DNA of 22,118 bases from a virus. Below the pieces are notes generated by a model. It saw nothing but the letters and a program-made list of their open reading frames with translations, searched no databases and was not told the DNA's origin. Location: positions 1 to 22,118 of IMG/VR virus record IMGVR_UViG_3300017697_000112; one strand, 5' to 3'. The first letter of the stretch is position 1. Each line of letters opens with the position of its first letter. Of this stretch, positions 1-6,892 are shown piece by piece. The position numbers were made by a program, and so were the translations under genes.

Positions 1-17
1 CCTACATTTGAATAGAT

Positions 18-46
18 ATTATACGGGGTTTGAGTTGAAAAGTCAA
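18..46 (-). promoter_or_regulatory. Sigma70-type promoter, leftward
   Basis: Read on the minus strand, TTGACT (46-41) is followed by a 17-bp spacer and TATAAT (23-18), with an A/T-rich stretch ending in TTC just upstream of the -35 box. It points out of the window and should drive the next gene to the left. It matches the shared promoter consensus of this window. Confidence 0.8.
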
Positions 47-49
47 GAA

Positions 50-409
50 TTATTTTTTCGGAATAGCTAAAATAATCTCCTTCTTTATTTCGAAACACTC
101 TGTATATCCACCGAACTTTTGTTCGGGTATATACTTGAATTGTTTGTATTCTTCGTGTAATGCTTGTTCTAGCGTCCACACATTAAAAAGTGAGTCGTGG
201 TAAGTTCTCTGTATACGAATTTCGTAGCCATTAAACCCACGACTCCTTTTCAAAACATCTTTCCAATTTCTTCCTGAAGCGATGCCTATCTTGAGACATT
301 CTCGTTTCATAGTACGTTTATTAACTAATACTACGCAGTAGAGTACCCCTTCGCGGGTAGCTTCTTCAGGATTGTTCTGAAAATAAGTGAGGTTATAAAC
401 TCCACTCAT
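50..409 (-). CDS. GIY-YIG/T5orf172-like protein
   Basis: This 119-residue protein resembles the GIY-YIG/T5orf172 nuclease-fold family. An N-terminal strand (GVLYCVVLV, about 21-29) is followed by LKIGIAS (about 39-45), an Arg-rich helix, a helix containing LEQALHEEY (about 80-88) and a C-terminal FGGYTECFEI motif (about 99-108). Members of this fold nick DNA, some as free-standing homing endonucleases in phages, but the classical GIY...YIG pair is degenerate here, so activity cannot be assumed. The start overlaps the upstream gene's stop as ATGA, so it is translationally coupled and is the last gene of the operon driven from the ligase promoter. I assign the family from motif pattern only. 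Confidence 0.5.
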   Translation of the reverse strand: MSGVYNLTYFQNNPEEATREGVLYCVVLVNKRTMKRECLKIGIASGRNWKDVLKRSRGFNGYEIRIQRTYHDSLFNVWTLEQALHEEYKQFKYIPEQKFGGYTECFEIKKEIILAIPKK

Positions 410-702
410 CTAATAACTTTGGGGAAAGGAATAATATTATCAGTAGGTTTATCTTCCACAGACTCTGACGACTCTGATACATAGATAATACCATCTTCTG
501 CTTCTTCCATTCGATTTTCGAATTCTGGGTCAAGATATGCTTCTAGAGCAACAATCCATCCTTCCAGAATCTTGTCACGAGTTTCTTTTTTGATAGCAAA
601 GAAGTAATCATATAAGCCTGCGGCTGATACATAATGACTTCCGTTGTCTTTTAAACCAATCCATCCAAAGATGTTTTCGTCTTCCAAACTATCATCAAAC
701 AT
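406..702 (-). CDS. Hypothetical acidic protein
   Basis: This is a 98-residue acidic protein that I do not recognise. It has a mixed N-terminal region, a helix around residues 38-58 (KKETRDKILEGW) and a Glu/Asp/Ser-rich stretch around 65-85 before a short C-terminal IIPFPK segment. It overlaps the ligase gene by 8 bases upstream and the GIY-YIG-like gene by 4 bases downstream, so it is part of the ligase transcript. There are no cysteine pairs, membrane segments or known catalytic motifs. Confidence 0.7.
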   Translation of the reverse strand: MFDDSLEDENIFGWIGLKDNGSHYVSAAGLYDYFFAIKKETRDKILEGWIVALEAYLDPEFENRMEEAEDGIIYVSESSESVEDKPTDNIIPFPKVIR

Positions 703-1645
703 TCACTTCTCCTTCAATGCGTCTCACGACTCTTGGTATAATTTCACCGGATCGAATTACTTCGACGTTACAACCTATTTCAAGGTTAAGCTCGTTAATA
801 TACCGCATATTATGTAATGTGGCACGACCAACAGTAGCTTCTCCAATGAGCACAGGCTCTAGGATAGCAACAGGGGAAACCACACCGGATTTACCCACTT
901 GCCAGATCACATCAAGTAGTCGCGTAACGACACCTGGAGGTCTTTCTTTCAAAGCAAAGGCACCACGAGGATGGTGAGCGGTGTAACCCATCTCTTCATA
1001 TTTCGCATTGTTATCAACACGGAACACTAGACCATCCTGCGGGTATCCTGCCCAGTTAGAAGCAAGAACAGTGTCGAAATTGTCCGAAGAGAGATTCGAC
1101 ATGTCTTCCGTCCACAACTTTTCCACACGAGGCTGAATATCATAAGCTACGAATCGAACTTCTCTAGTGAGAAACTCTTCTTCGGACTTGAGATTTAGCG
1201 CACCAGAAGCATAGTTTCTAGCGTTAGGAATAGTCTCGGGGGCAACAACTTCTCCTGTAATCTGAACAACACCCTTGCGAGTAATGCTAGTAGGAACAAG
1301 ATGTTTAACTTTATTCATAATATTTCTGCCCTTCTTACCATTACCCCGAGTAAGAGCCAGCACTAATTCACCATCGTAGTAGCCCAGCGAAACCGCTGCT
1401 CCATCTAACTTGGGTGTGATTACTGTTGCTCCAGTAGCGTGGTCGTAAGGAGGATGTTCTTCACCTACAAATGCTTTCTGTAAACTGTACATAGGGTACA
1501 AGTGATCGAACTCGAAGAATTCGTCAGAATATCCTACATCAGTATAGTTAGCATCAGCGGCAAGAACATCAAACTCAGCATCAGAAATTATGGGGTTGCC
1601 CTCATAATAAGCCTTGGCTGCTTTGGCAAGAAACATATTAGTCAT
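695..1645 (-). CDS. ligA-like: Minimal NAD-dependent DNA ligase
   Basis: This enzyme should seal DNA nicks using NAD+. Domain Ia is represented by AYYEGNPIISDAEFD (about 12-26), which is the NMN-binding part that separates NAD from ATP ligases. The adenylation domain has MYSLQKAF (about 52-59), the nucleophile motif KLDG with Lys78, RGNG, GEVV, NARNYASGALNLKS and DGLVFRVD. The OB-fold carries the typical VGKSGVVSPVAILEPV and ATLHN segments. At 316 residues it is about half the usual cellular LigA length (about 670) because the zinc finger, helix-hairpin-helix and BRCT domains are absent, as in other compact phage NAD ligases. Its ATG follows an AAAGGT ribosome site and a strong promoter at 1670-1698. 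Confidence 0.93.
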   Translation of the reverse strand: MTNMFLAKAAKAYYEGNPIISDAEFDVLAADANYTDVGYSDEFFEFDHLYPMYSLQKAFVGEEHPPYDHATGATVITPKLDGAAVSLGYYDGELVLALTRGNGKKGRNIMNKVKHLVPTSITRKGVVQITGEVVAPETIPNARNYASGALNLKSEEEFLTREVRFVAYDIQPRVEKLWTEDMSNLSSDNFDTVLASNWAGYPQDGLVFRVDNNAKYEEMGYTAHHPRGAFALKERPPGVVTRLLDVIWQVGKSGVVSPVAILEPVLIGEATVGRATLHNMRYINELNLEIGCNVEVIRSGEIIPRVVRRIEGEVNV

Positions 1646-1669
1646 AAATACCTTTGATTTAAAAAGAAC

Positions 1670-1698
1670 ATTATGAGGCCATTTCGTTAAAATGTCAA
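1670..1698 (-). promoter_or_regulatory. Promoter for the ligase operon
   Basis: On the minus strand TTGACA (1698-1693), a 17-bp spacer and CATAAT (1675-1670) form a near-consensus sigma70 promoter, preceded by AAAAATAGTTC. It lies in the short gap between the PC4-like gene and the ligase start and should transcribe ligase, the acidic protein and the GIY-YIG-like gene. Confidence 0.85.
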
Positions 1699-1701
1699 GA
1701 A

Positions 1702-1983
1702 CTATTTTTGATATAGGTCTCGAATAGTTTCTCCGAAATGTTCCTCCAATACTTGTTTACTCTCGGCTAAAGATAGTATCTCCGCCATAGCAATAAACAA
1801 TTCTTTTGAGGTTTCAACTTCAAGAGGAATAGAGAGACCCTTATTAGAGGGCTTCCATTCTTCTTCAAAGTCAAGATAGTATTCCCGAAAATGAAGATAT
1901 TCTTCTTCTCGGAACTCGTTCACCGTTAGTCGAACCTGTCTATAAGGTTCTGATACGATAATTTTTGAGTATGCTTCCATCAT
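1702..1983 (-). CDS. PC4/p15-like ssDNA-binding protein
   Basis: This 93-residue protein looks like the transcriptional coactivator p15 (PC4)/YdbC fold, a small dimeric single-strand nucleic-acid binder. The signature is QVRLTVNEFREEEYLHFREYY (split about 16-35) with WKPSNKGLSIPL (about 43-54), which parallels the beta-sheet V-R-x-x-x-x-E-F...D-I-R-x-x-Y...G-I-S-L/I-P-L pattern of the family. A C-terminal helix (about 58-90) would give the dimer interface. In phages such proteins may protect ssDNA or affect transcription and recombination. It overlaps the upstream gene through ATGA; MM at the start leaves two adjacent ATG choices. The family call is from pattern only. Confidence 0.6.
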   Translation of the reverse strand: MMEAYSKIIVSEPYRQVRLTVNEFREEEYLHFREYYLDFEEEWKPSNKGLSIPLEVETSKELFIAMAEILSLAESKQVLEEHFGETIRDLYQK

Positions 1984-2243
1984 TCATTCCTTAACACGTT
2001 GGATAAGGGAACTACTGATGTAACATTATCAGCTTTCATAAGGCGAAAGGAATCCGTGTCCCAACAAAACATTAGGACAGTATCATCATCTTCTTTCGCT
2101 CTATTCTTTTTATCTTGAATGTAAGGTGTACTGAAGTCGATTGTACATACATTGTACTTTGTCTTACGAGAGTTGGGACTCCTGTAAGTTATAATCGCAT
2201 CTCCAGCACTGTTTACTTTCTTCTTTAGCTCGTCTTTTTTCAC
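1980..2243 (-). CDS. Conserved phage-type hypothetical protein
   Basis: This 87-residue protein begins at GTG with a GGAG ribosome site about 8 bases upstream. The body contains YNVCTIDFSTPYI (about 30-42), an acidic KEDDDT stretch, VLMFCWDTDSFRL (about 56-68) and a C-terminal PLSNVLRN. The pattern suggests a small beta-rich domain. I do not recognise a defined family. It is followed by the PC4-like gene with a 4-base overlap, so the two are probably co-translated. Confidence 0.7.
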   Translation of the reverse strand: MKKDELKKKVNSAGDAIITYRSPNSRKTKYNVCTIDFSTPYIQDKKNRAKEDDDTVLMFCWDTDSFRLMKADNVTSVVPLSNVLRNE

Positions 2244-2312
2244 TAATTAGCTCCAGTATTACATTGAGCAAAACCTCTTTTGTCTTTGTAATTTTTGGAC
2301 TATTAGTGGTTG

Positions 2313-2359
2313 CCTCACGAGGGTGAATACGCGACTAAGCATACTCAACCCTCGTGGGG
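2313..2359 (-). other. Long stem-loop after 2364-2726 gene
   Basis: CACGAGGG at 2316-2323 pairs with CCCTCGTG at 2349-2356, and the stem continues inward (GAATACGC against GCATACTC) to a loop of about 6 bases. Two inner mismatches on the plus strand become G-U pairs in minus-strand RNA, giving a roughly 17-bp stem with one bulged U. No U-tract follows on the minus strand, so it is not a normal intrinsic terminator. It separates the 2364 gene from the 2243 gene and may be an RNase III site, a 3'-end stabiliser or a factor-dependent terminator. Confidence 0.65.
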
Positions 2360-2363
2360 ACTT

Positions 2364-2726
2364 TTAAGACGCTACTTTATTCATAGCATCGGCAAAGTAT
2401 TGTGCGGCTTTACCAGTCAGTTTTGAAACGATGTCATCATCAATTTCAACACCAGCGTCGGTAAGAGCTGCTGTGAGTGCTTCCTGTGCGGCAGCTTTGC
2501 TGATTCGAGTTCCGCCAGTTGAAGCAGCTTTAGCACCGCCACTAGAAGCAGCAGGAGTTTTCTTGACGTATACTCCAGCTTTGGTTAGAATCATTCGCAC
2601 ACCGTTAGGGCTCTCACCCATATCTTCTGCGATAGCTTTTACAATCTCCATAGAGTTCTCTGGAGTTGGTTCTTCACTTGTATAGGCATCAATTGCCTGT
2701 TGCTTGGATTCGTCAGTCCACGCCAT
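2364..2726 (-). CDS. Hypothetical Ala/Thr-rich phage protein
   Basis: I chose the internal ATG (MAWTDESK) because AGGAG sits 7 bases upstream. An in-frame ATG at 2810, itself behind GAGGAAAG and directly downstream of the promoter, would add 28 residues. The 120-residue product has an N-terminal helical domain with ENSMEIVKAIAEDMGESPNGV (split, about 23-43), which looks like a small winged-helix or HTH element, then KAGVYVKKT. A low-complexity Ala/Ser/Gly linker (about 55-75) leads to a C-terminal helical domain (KAAAQEALTAALTDAG, DDDIVSKLTGKAAQYF). I have seen similar proteins in marine phages, with no function known to me. Confidence 0.75.
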   Translation of the reverse strand: MAWTDESKQQAIDAYTSEEPTPENSMEIVKAIAEDMGESPNGVRMILTKAGVYVKKTPAASSGGAKAASTGGTRISKAAAQEALTAALTDAGVEIDDDIVSKLTGKAAQYFADAMNKVAS

Positions 2727-2833
2727 TTTCTTTCTCCTGTTTGGTTTAAAAGGTAGACCAGCAGCATTGCCAGTCTCTTCAAGTTGTCGCATGTAAAAAT
2801 TATATCCCATACTTTCCTCAATTTCAAAAACAT

Positions 2834-2862
2834 ATTATACTAGCTTTCGTCATTTGAGTCAA
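2834..2862 (-). promoter_or_regulatory. Promoter embedded at a gene end
   Basis: On the minus strand TTGACT (2862-2857) is followed by a 17-bp spacer and TATAAT (2839-2834). The -35 box and spacer lie inside the last codons of the upstream membrane-protein gene and the -10 starts right after its stop. It drives the 2364 gene and perhaps the downstream pair through the hairpin. Confidence 0.85.
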
Positions 2863-3112
2863 GATATAATTCGGTGATATAACTAATTAAACTTTCGTAA
2901 TAAACATCGCTTCTAAAGATAAAAACAATGAAAAATGCGGGAGCACCTACTAGCACTATAGGTATTGTGGTTCCATAATAAATGAGACCTCCCGTAAAGT
3001 TCCATCTGAAACCTACTTCTCGAAATGCTTTTACATTGAGGTAGATTATACAGATGGCAGTTGTTAAACAAAATATGGCATAATAACTAAACCCTAGCAG
3101 TATTGATTCCAT
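2840..3112 (-). CDS. Small two-helix membrane protein
   Basis: This 90-residue protein has two strongly hydrophobic segments, about 5-26 (GFSYYAIFCLTTAICIIYL) and about 43-68 (IYYGTTIPIVLVGAPAFFIVFIF), with an acidic C-terminal tail. It is probably an inner-membrane protein with both ends on the same side. It overlaps the upstream HTH gene by 26 bases. I do not recognise a family. Confidence 0.75.
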   Translation of the reverse strand: MESILLGFSYYAIFCLTTAICIIYLNVKAFREVGFRWNFTGGLIYYGTTIPIVLVGAPAFFIVFIFRSDVYYESLISYITELYLDSNDES

Positions 3113-3734
3113 AAGTTTTCAAATGCTCCAATTTACCGAGGTCATACGCGGGAACAAAAGCATTATAGCCTCCGCCAATATTGTCCTCATTACTAAGCTC
3201 TCTTATCCATACACGATAACAGGGTCCGTAGCCTTGTTCGTGTTTGGCATCAAGAGTTGCCATTACTTCACACGAAGTGTGGTACTTGGCTGACCAAGCA
3301 ACCTCTCCAACAGCAAAGCTATCGGAGACACACTCATCGGGCAAGTATTCCATCTCATATCGTTCATCACCAGCGACCCTTCCAGGTACTCCAAGTTTCT
3401 CAACGATAGTTTTGACAAAAGCAACAGAGCGAAATATTCTTCTAGCAATATCGGTAAAGCTTTCTCCTGTAAGGTAAGACTCTACGATTTCTGCAATTTC
3501 AGCATTGTCAGCGGGTCTGCCACGCTTCTGTGCTTTTCTGGTTTTTCTATACTCTTGGTCGCTTTCATAATCCTCAATAACTTTAGAAAGGCGAGTGGTA
3601 TTATAGCTAATATTAAGAATACTACACGCTTCTTTTTTTGTAATCGGCTTTTCCGCTGACAAAAGTCGTATAACCTTTTTAATGTTTGCATCAGTTAGAT
3701 TTTCTCCTTCTTGTTTTTTAATACCTCTTCTCAT
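3087..3734 (-). CDS. HTH and AT-hook DNA-binding protein
   Basis: This 215-residue protein is probably a DNA-binding regulator. An N-terminal helix-turn-helix is suggested by PITKKEACSILNISYNTTRL (about 30-49). An AT-hook-like RGRP core in KAQKRGRPAD (about 68-77) follows, and a second HTH-like stretch covers SFTDIARRIFRSVAFVKTIV (about 92-111). The C-terminal half has scattered Cys/His and aromatic residues (CEVMATLDAKHEQGYGPCY) without a clear zinc-finger spacing. It overlaps the upstream gene by 4 bases and the next membrane-protein gene by 26. It could regulate the shared promoters of this phage, but this is inference. Confidence 0.65.
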   Translation of the reverse strand: MRRGIKKQEGENLTDANIKKVIRLLSAEKPITKKEACSILNISYNTTRLSKVIEDYESDQEYRKTRKAQKRGRPADNAEIAEIVESYLTGESFTDIARRIFRSVAFVKTIVEKLGVPGRVAGDERYEMEYLPDECVSDSFAVGEVAWSAKYHTSCEVMATLDAKHEQGYGPCYRVWIRELSNEDNIGGGYNAFVPAYDLGKLEHLKTYGINTARV

Positions 3735-4333
3735 GCTACCCTCGTAATTCGTTGTTGATAATCTGCAAAATCTTCATCCCACCAGTAAGGCTTATCTCTA
3801 TACTTCCAGCTTGCAAAAGTAGCTTTGTCAAGATGGTAGTAGCGTCGATAAGATTCTACTGGGTCGTCATAATCTTTTAGTTCGTCTGGCATAGCCAACC
3901 CGAAAGTAGTAAAACCCACACGCTCCATTCTTTGAGGTTCTGGTAGGTTGTTTACTACTTGGGCTATAGACTTATGGTCTTTGCCGTAGCGGTAACGATA
4001 CTCTTCATTAAGGGCATTACCGTAGCAGTGAGTCCACTCATGATTGTCGAGAGAGGAGCGAGCCCATATCGTACAAGGATGGTTGTACATCATTGGTAAA
4101 TAGGGCGTCAAAGGTCTTTCCTCTGGTGGAAGATGTTTGATTTCTGCCTTGAGACCGTTAAGATAGTCACGTTCGTGTTTATCAAGTGCGCGAGGCACAA
4201 AGCCAAGGTACTCGTCAATCCAGACTGAGGTACACAATATCTGAGCTACTTCTAAAGGCATTTTAACAATGTGTTTGTCGACATGAAACTCGGCACAACG
4301 GTCGAGGTCGTCGTCAAGATAAAATAAATTCAT
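3731..4333 (-). CDS. Conserved phage hypothetical (KHxVKM type)
   Basis: This 200-residue protein belongs to a group I recall from marine phages, marked by an N-terminal FYLDDD, then FHVDKHIVKMPLEVAQIL (about 17-34), a central NHPCTIWARSS (about 84-94), EEYRYRYGKDH (about 109-119) and a C-terminal MPDEL...DPVESYRRYY with a Trp-rich end. His, Asp and Cys in these blocks look like a conserved active or metal site, but I know of no established activity. It is the first gene of a transcript with a consensus promoter 30-55 bases upstream, followed by the HTH/AT-hook gene with a 4-base overlap. Confidence 0.7.
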   Translation of the reverse strand: MNLFYLDDDLDRCAEFHVDKHIVKMPLEVAQILCTSVWIDEYLGFVPRALDKHERDYLNGLKAEIKHLPPEERPLTPYLPMMYNHPCTIWARSSLDNHEWTHCYGNALNEEYRYRYGKDHKSIAQVVNNLPEPQRMERVGFTTFGLAMPDELKDYDDPVESYRRYYHLDKATFASWKYRDKPYWWDEDFADYQQRITRVA

Positions 4334-4359
4334 AACACACTCTTTTCACAATTTCCATT

Positions 4360-4388
4360 ATTATAACAGCAGAAGAAAAAAATGTCAA
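4360..4388 (-). promoter_or_regulatory. Promoter for the 3731-4333 transcript
   Basis: On the minus strand TTGACA (4388-4383), a 17-bp spacer and TATAAT (4365-4360) are preceded by AAAAATAAATC. It serves the KHxVKM gene, the HTH/AT-hook gene and the two-helix membrane gene. Confidence 0.88.
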
Positions 4389-4407
4389 GATTTATTTTTG
4401 CCCTCAA

Positions 4408-4569
4408 CTACCAATGACGCAGTGTATTAGCAATTATGAAGAAGCAGGTAATAAAGTTTACTAGAACGAGAATGCTACGAAATATCATAACGTGATTGTC
4501 GTAGCCCTCTGTTTTGTCGTCGCTAAAAGAACCGATTGCAAACTTCCAGATTGTTATTAGCTTATGCAT
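4408..4569 (-). CDS. Small single-span membrane protein
   Basis: This is a 53-residue protein. It begins MHKLITIWKF, has a charged SDDKTEG stretch, and has one hydrophobic helix at about 28-48 (MIFRSILVLVNFITCFFIIA). Its ATG lies inside the last codons of the MazG-like gene (overlap 8 bases), so it should be translated by coupling. I recall similar short membrane proteins in marine phages; function unknown. Confidence 0.7.
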   Translation of the reverse strand: MHKLITIWKFAIGSFSDDKTEGYDNHVMIFRSILVLVNFITCFFIIANTLRHW

Positions 4570-4813
4570 AATCCTGCCGCTTCATTTTAGTAAGACGTTT
4601 CTGAACCAAATCTTCTAAGGTACTGCCGTCTATATGGTAAGCTGTTCTAAGGATGCGTGTCATAGCGATAACATCCGCTATTTCTTCAGTAAGATTTTCT
4701 AGATACTTAGGGTCCTCTTCAGTCCCATGTCTTAACACTTTGGAGCAAGCACGAATTAATTCACCGCATTCTTCCATAGTAATTACTAATTGTTTCAACT
4801 TATTCAATTCCAT
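4562..4813 (-). CDS. MazG-like NTP pyrophosphohydrolase
   Basis: This 83-residue protein fits the compact MazG/all-alpha NTP pyrophosphohydrolase fold. The Mg-binding EExxE motif is EECGE at residues 14-18 and the second acidic motif ExxD is EIAD at 44-47, both intact. Such enzymes hydrolyse (d)NTPs to monophosphates. In phages they are proposed to lower alarmone or non-canonical nucleotide levels. It overlaps glutaredoxin upstream by 14 bases and the small membrane protein downstream by 8. A second, more divergent MazG-like gene is present at 9022-9360. Confidence 0.78.
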   Translation of the reverse strand: MELNKLKQLVITMEECGELIRACSKVLRHGTEEDPKYLENLTEEIADVIAMTRILRTAYHIDGSTLEDLVQKRLTKMKRQDYA

Positions 4814-5024
4814 TCGTGTATTCCATTAGTTCGTCAAACCCTCCGATACATACATCATCTACAAAAATCTGAGGAAAGGTTTTAAATTTAACCTTTTCCC
4901 AGAGTTCCATAATAGTGTAGTGATCGTCCAAGTGATAATATTTATAGTCTAGCTTGAGGGTTTTACATACGTTCTGTGCTTCTACACAATAGTTGCAATC
5001 CATCTTTCCATAAATTTCTATCAC
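4800..5024 (-). CDS. grx-like: Glutaredoxin
   Basis: This is a 74-residue glutaredoxin of the small dithiol class. It has the active site C10-N-Y-C13 after IYGKMD, a cis-proline segment TFPQIFVDD (Pro51) and the GGFDEL glutathione-binding motif (61-66). It could reduce ribonucleotide reductase or other disulfides and, as some glutaredoxins do, carry a [2Fe-2S] cluster. It starts at GTG, overlapping the stop of the upstream 44-residue gene as GTGA. It is shorter than E. coli GrxA (85) but has the complete core. Confidence 0.9.
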   Translation of the reverse strand: MIEIYGKMDCNYCVEAQNVCKTLKLDYKYYHLDDHYTIMELWEKVKFKTFPQIFVDDVCIGGFDELMEYTNGIE

Positions 5025-5155
5025 AGATTTTTAGCCTTATAAAAATTAATGTGGTCGGTCCAACCCTGAAAGGATTGCCGAATATGACACCAGAACTGCC
5101 CGTTGTAGGGAGGCTGGTTAATATCTTTGGGGAAGTTTAAGTTTGTTTGTTTCAT
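5021..5155 (-). CDS. Small hypothetical protein (44 aa)
   Basis: This short ORF begins at an ATG preceded by AAGGAAAAG and ends in the GTGA overlap with glutaredoxin. It encodes 44 residues with Pro/Asn/Gln near the N-terminus (FPKDINQPPYNGQFW), one Cys-His pair and a Trp-rich middle. The good ribosome site and coupling to glutaredoxin support it. I do not recognise it. Confidence 0.55.
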   Translation of the reverse strand: MKQTNLNFPKDINQPPYNGQFWCHIRQSFQGWTDHINFYKAKNL

Positions 5156-5165
5156 TTACTTTTCC

Positions 5166-5837
5166 TTATTGTTGTATAAAAATATCGTCTCGCATCATTC
5201 TAGAATGTAGAGTGTAATTAAATTCATTTTTCATCCAGTCTCGAAAAGCTTGTGAGCCATTTCTATCTCCAGGAAATTCGTGGATTAAACCATTATTTTC
5301 TGCCACTATTAAGGGGGAACACCTCTCAATAGTATCTCTAGCTCCTTCAAGAGCTTTTACTTCAAACCCTTCTACATCTAACCACAACAAGTCTACTTCT
5401 TCTAGAGTTAACCCGTCTAGATCTATCACCTGTAGGTCTCCAGCCATATCCTCTTGAATTTGTGTGGCACCACAATTTCCCTCTAAACTACGGACAAGAC
5501 TTGCTTGCATACTTCCAGTTCCTAAAGCCCCCAAGTGACTGTATATATTATCGGTCTCTATAATATTTCTTTCTAGGCATTCCATATTAGAGGGAATTGG
5601 CTCAAAAGTATGTACTTCTCTAAAATATTTACTTAGATAAAAAGGAAATACTCCTACATTTCCCCCTGCCTGAACACAAACTCTTGTATTCTCAAGCAGG
5701 TTAAGGATAGTCTCTCCTTTTATCCACCATTCGTTTAGTATGTCTTTTATTCCTGTAGTTTCAGAAGAAGGAACCCACCAGCCCTTAATAGTTTTCATGT
5801 ATTTCCAGAATAAAGTTTTCGCTAATCCTATTATCAT
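5166..5837 (-). CDS. FkbM-family SAM methyltransferase
   Basis: This 223-residue protein has the class I SAM-binding motif VQAGGNVGVFPFYLSKYF (about 55-72), an acidic strand end VHTFEP, and the FkbM hallmark LLWLDVEGFEVKALEGA (about 151-167). FkbM enzymes O-methylate sugars and other hydroxyl groups, so it likely modifies a glycan. The first ATG gives a 53-base overlap with the upstream methyltransferase gene; a second in-frame ATG (MKTIKGWW) at 5798 would shorten the overlap to 14 bases. Neither has a strong ribosome site. It is the last gene of a four-gene cassette (5166-7491) that looks more AT-rich than its neighbours. Confidence 0.85.
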   Translation of the reverse strand: MIIGLAKTLFWKYMKTIKGWWVPSSETTGIKDILNEWWIKGETILNLLENTRVCVQAGGNVGVFPFYLSKYFREVHTFEPIPSNMECLERNIIETDNIYSHLGALGTGSMQASLVRSLEGNCGATQIQEDMAGDLQVIDLDGLTLEEVDLLWLDVEGFEVKALEGARDTIERCSPLIVAENNGLIHEFPGDRNGSQAFRDWMKNEFNYTLHSRMMRDDIFIQQ

Positions 5838-6348
5838 TTTTAAAGACCCAACTAACCTTACCGTAATTACTTAATAAGGTTTCCCAGTCTTTATATTCTT
5901 TTATATTTATGTGTAAATTATTGCCTTTATGAAAGCTAGGGGTGTTGCTTATAGCGAAATAAATGAACCGCTTGGACACTCTGCACAGCTCCTCAATAAT
6001 TTCCTCAGTTTGTTCCGGTAGATAATGTTCCATTGCATCTAGATTAGTTACTAGATCGAACGAATTGTCTTCAAAAGGTAATTCATTGCTCCAAGCAAAA
6101 AATACTTTGCCCTCTACAAGCAAGTCAGTAACTATTTCCGTGCCTATACTCTCTATACCTCTAGCCCTCATTGAATCAATCAACTCCCCCCTGCCTGTAC
6201 TGACATCCAAGTGAGTGAATATTTTTTCTTTTTCCTCTATAAAAGCTATACATTTTTCAGCTGTTCTTTTTCTTGCTAATCCCATTTTATATGCGGGGTC
6301 TGTATAAGATATTTTATATTTTAGTTGTTCTATTTCTTGCTTATTCAT
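5785..6348 (-). CDS. Class I SAM-dependent methyltransferase
   Basis: This 187-residue protein has motif I HLDVSTGRGELIDSM (about 46-60), an acidic loop around TEIV, and the Methyltransf_11-type block FDLVTNLDAMEHYLPE (about 97-112). The C-terminal part (FIYFAISN, HINIKEYKDWETLL) fits the substrate cap of sugar or lipid methyltransferases found in polysaccharide loci. It overlaps the GT-like gene by 8 bases upstream and FkbM by 53 (or 14) bases downstream. Substrate unknown; a glycan is likely from context. Confidence 0.82.
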   Translation of the reverse strand: MNKQEIEQLKYKISYTDPAYKMGLARKRTAEKCIAFIEEKEKIFTHLDVSTGRGELIDSMRARGIESIGTEIVTDLLVEGKVFFAWSNELPFEDNSFDLVTNLDAMEHYLPEQTEEIIEELCRVSKRFIYFAISNTPSFHKGNNLHINIKEYKDWETLLSNYGKVSWVFKNDNRISENFILEIHENY

Positions 6349-6892
6349 TAATTGTCGCTTTTAGCCTCCTAGAGGCTTGTGTGTGATATATAATTGGATT
6401 TGGCAACTCTTGATGTCTTGATACTCCCAACCAATCTTTAGGTAGGATTTGATATTGATGTTTATTACTTTCTATTACGTGCTGCAAAGTGACCTGGTCC
6501 CACACTTCAGGATTAGCCTCTTGAATATTTCTCCACTCTAGTAGTATTTTAAAAGAGGTGGTTGTTTGGGGCAGATATATTGTTCCACTTGCTAACTGTC
6601 TATCCCAATCTCCTGTTTTGTAGTTTAGAAAACAGAAACCTGGTAATGTAGGATCTGGTATTTCCTCTAAAGGTCTACATAGTCTAGCATCAATATCTAC
6701 ATATAGTATAGGGTCCTCGAAATTAAGTAAGGCAGATAAAAGAACTTGGGATTTCATAGCACAGTTTAGCTCCCAAGAACCTTTGTTTTCTAGAGGAAAT
6801 AGAGCTGTCTTGCAGGAAGAAAAACTATCTTTCCAAATTTCAGCTTCTTTTTCATATTCCGTATCTTTAGTATAAAAAGCTACTACTCTCAC
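6341..6892 (-). CDS. GT-A-like glycosyltransferase
   Basis: This 183-residue protein begins with a Rossmann-like strand MRVVAFYTKD. It has the hallmark strand plus DxD motif ILYVDIDARL (about 62-71), preceded by KSQVLLSALL, and later SGTIYLPQTT and WDQVTLQHVI segments. This order resembles nucleotide-diphospho-sugar transferases (Nucleotid_trans / GT8-like), in which DxD binds the metal and the sugar nucleotide. It is short for the family (usually above 200), so it may be a minimal domain. It overlaps both neighbours by 4-8 bases within the cassette. Confidence 0.65.
   Translation of the reverse strand: MRVVAFYTKDTEYEKEAEIWKDSFSSCKTALFPLENKGSWELNCAMKSQVLLSALLNFEDPILYVDIDARLCRPLEEIPDPTLPGFCFLNYKTGDWDRQLASGTIYLPQTTTSFKILLEWRNIQEANPEVWDQVTLQHVIESNKHQYQILPKDWLGVSRHQELPNPIIYHTQASRRLKATINE

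Noticed and set aside
717-977. Plus-strand ORF opposite the ligase gene
   Set aside because: It is the antisense shadow of conserved ligase motifs, with no ribosome site or coupling to other plus genes.
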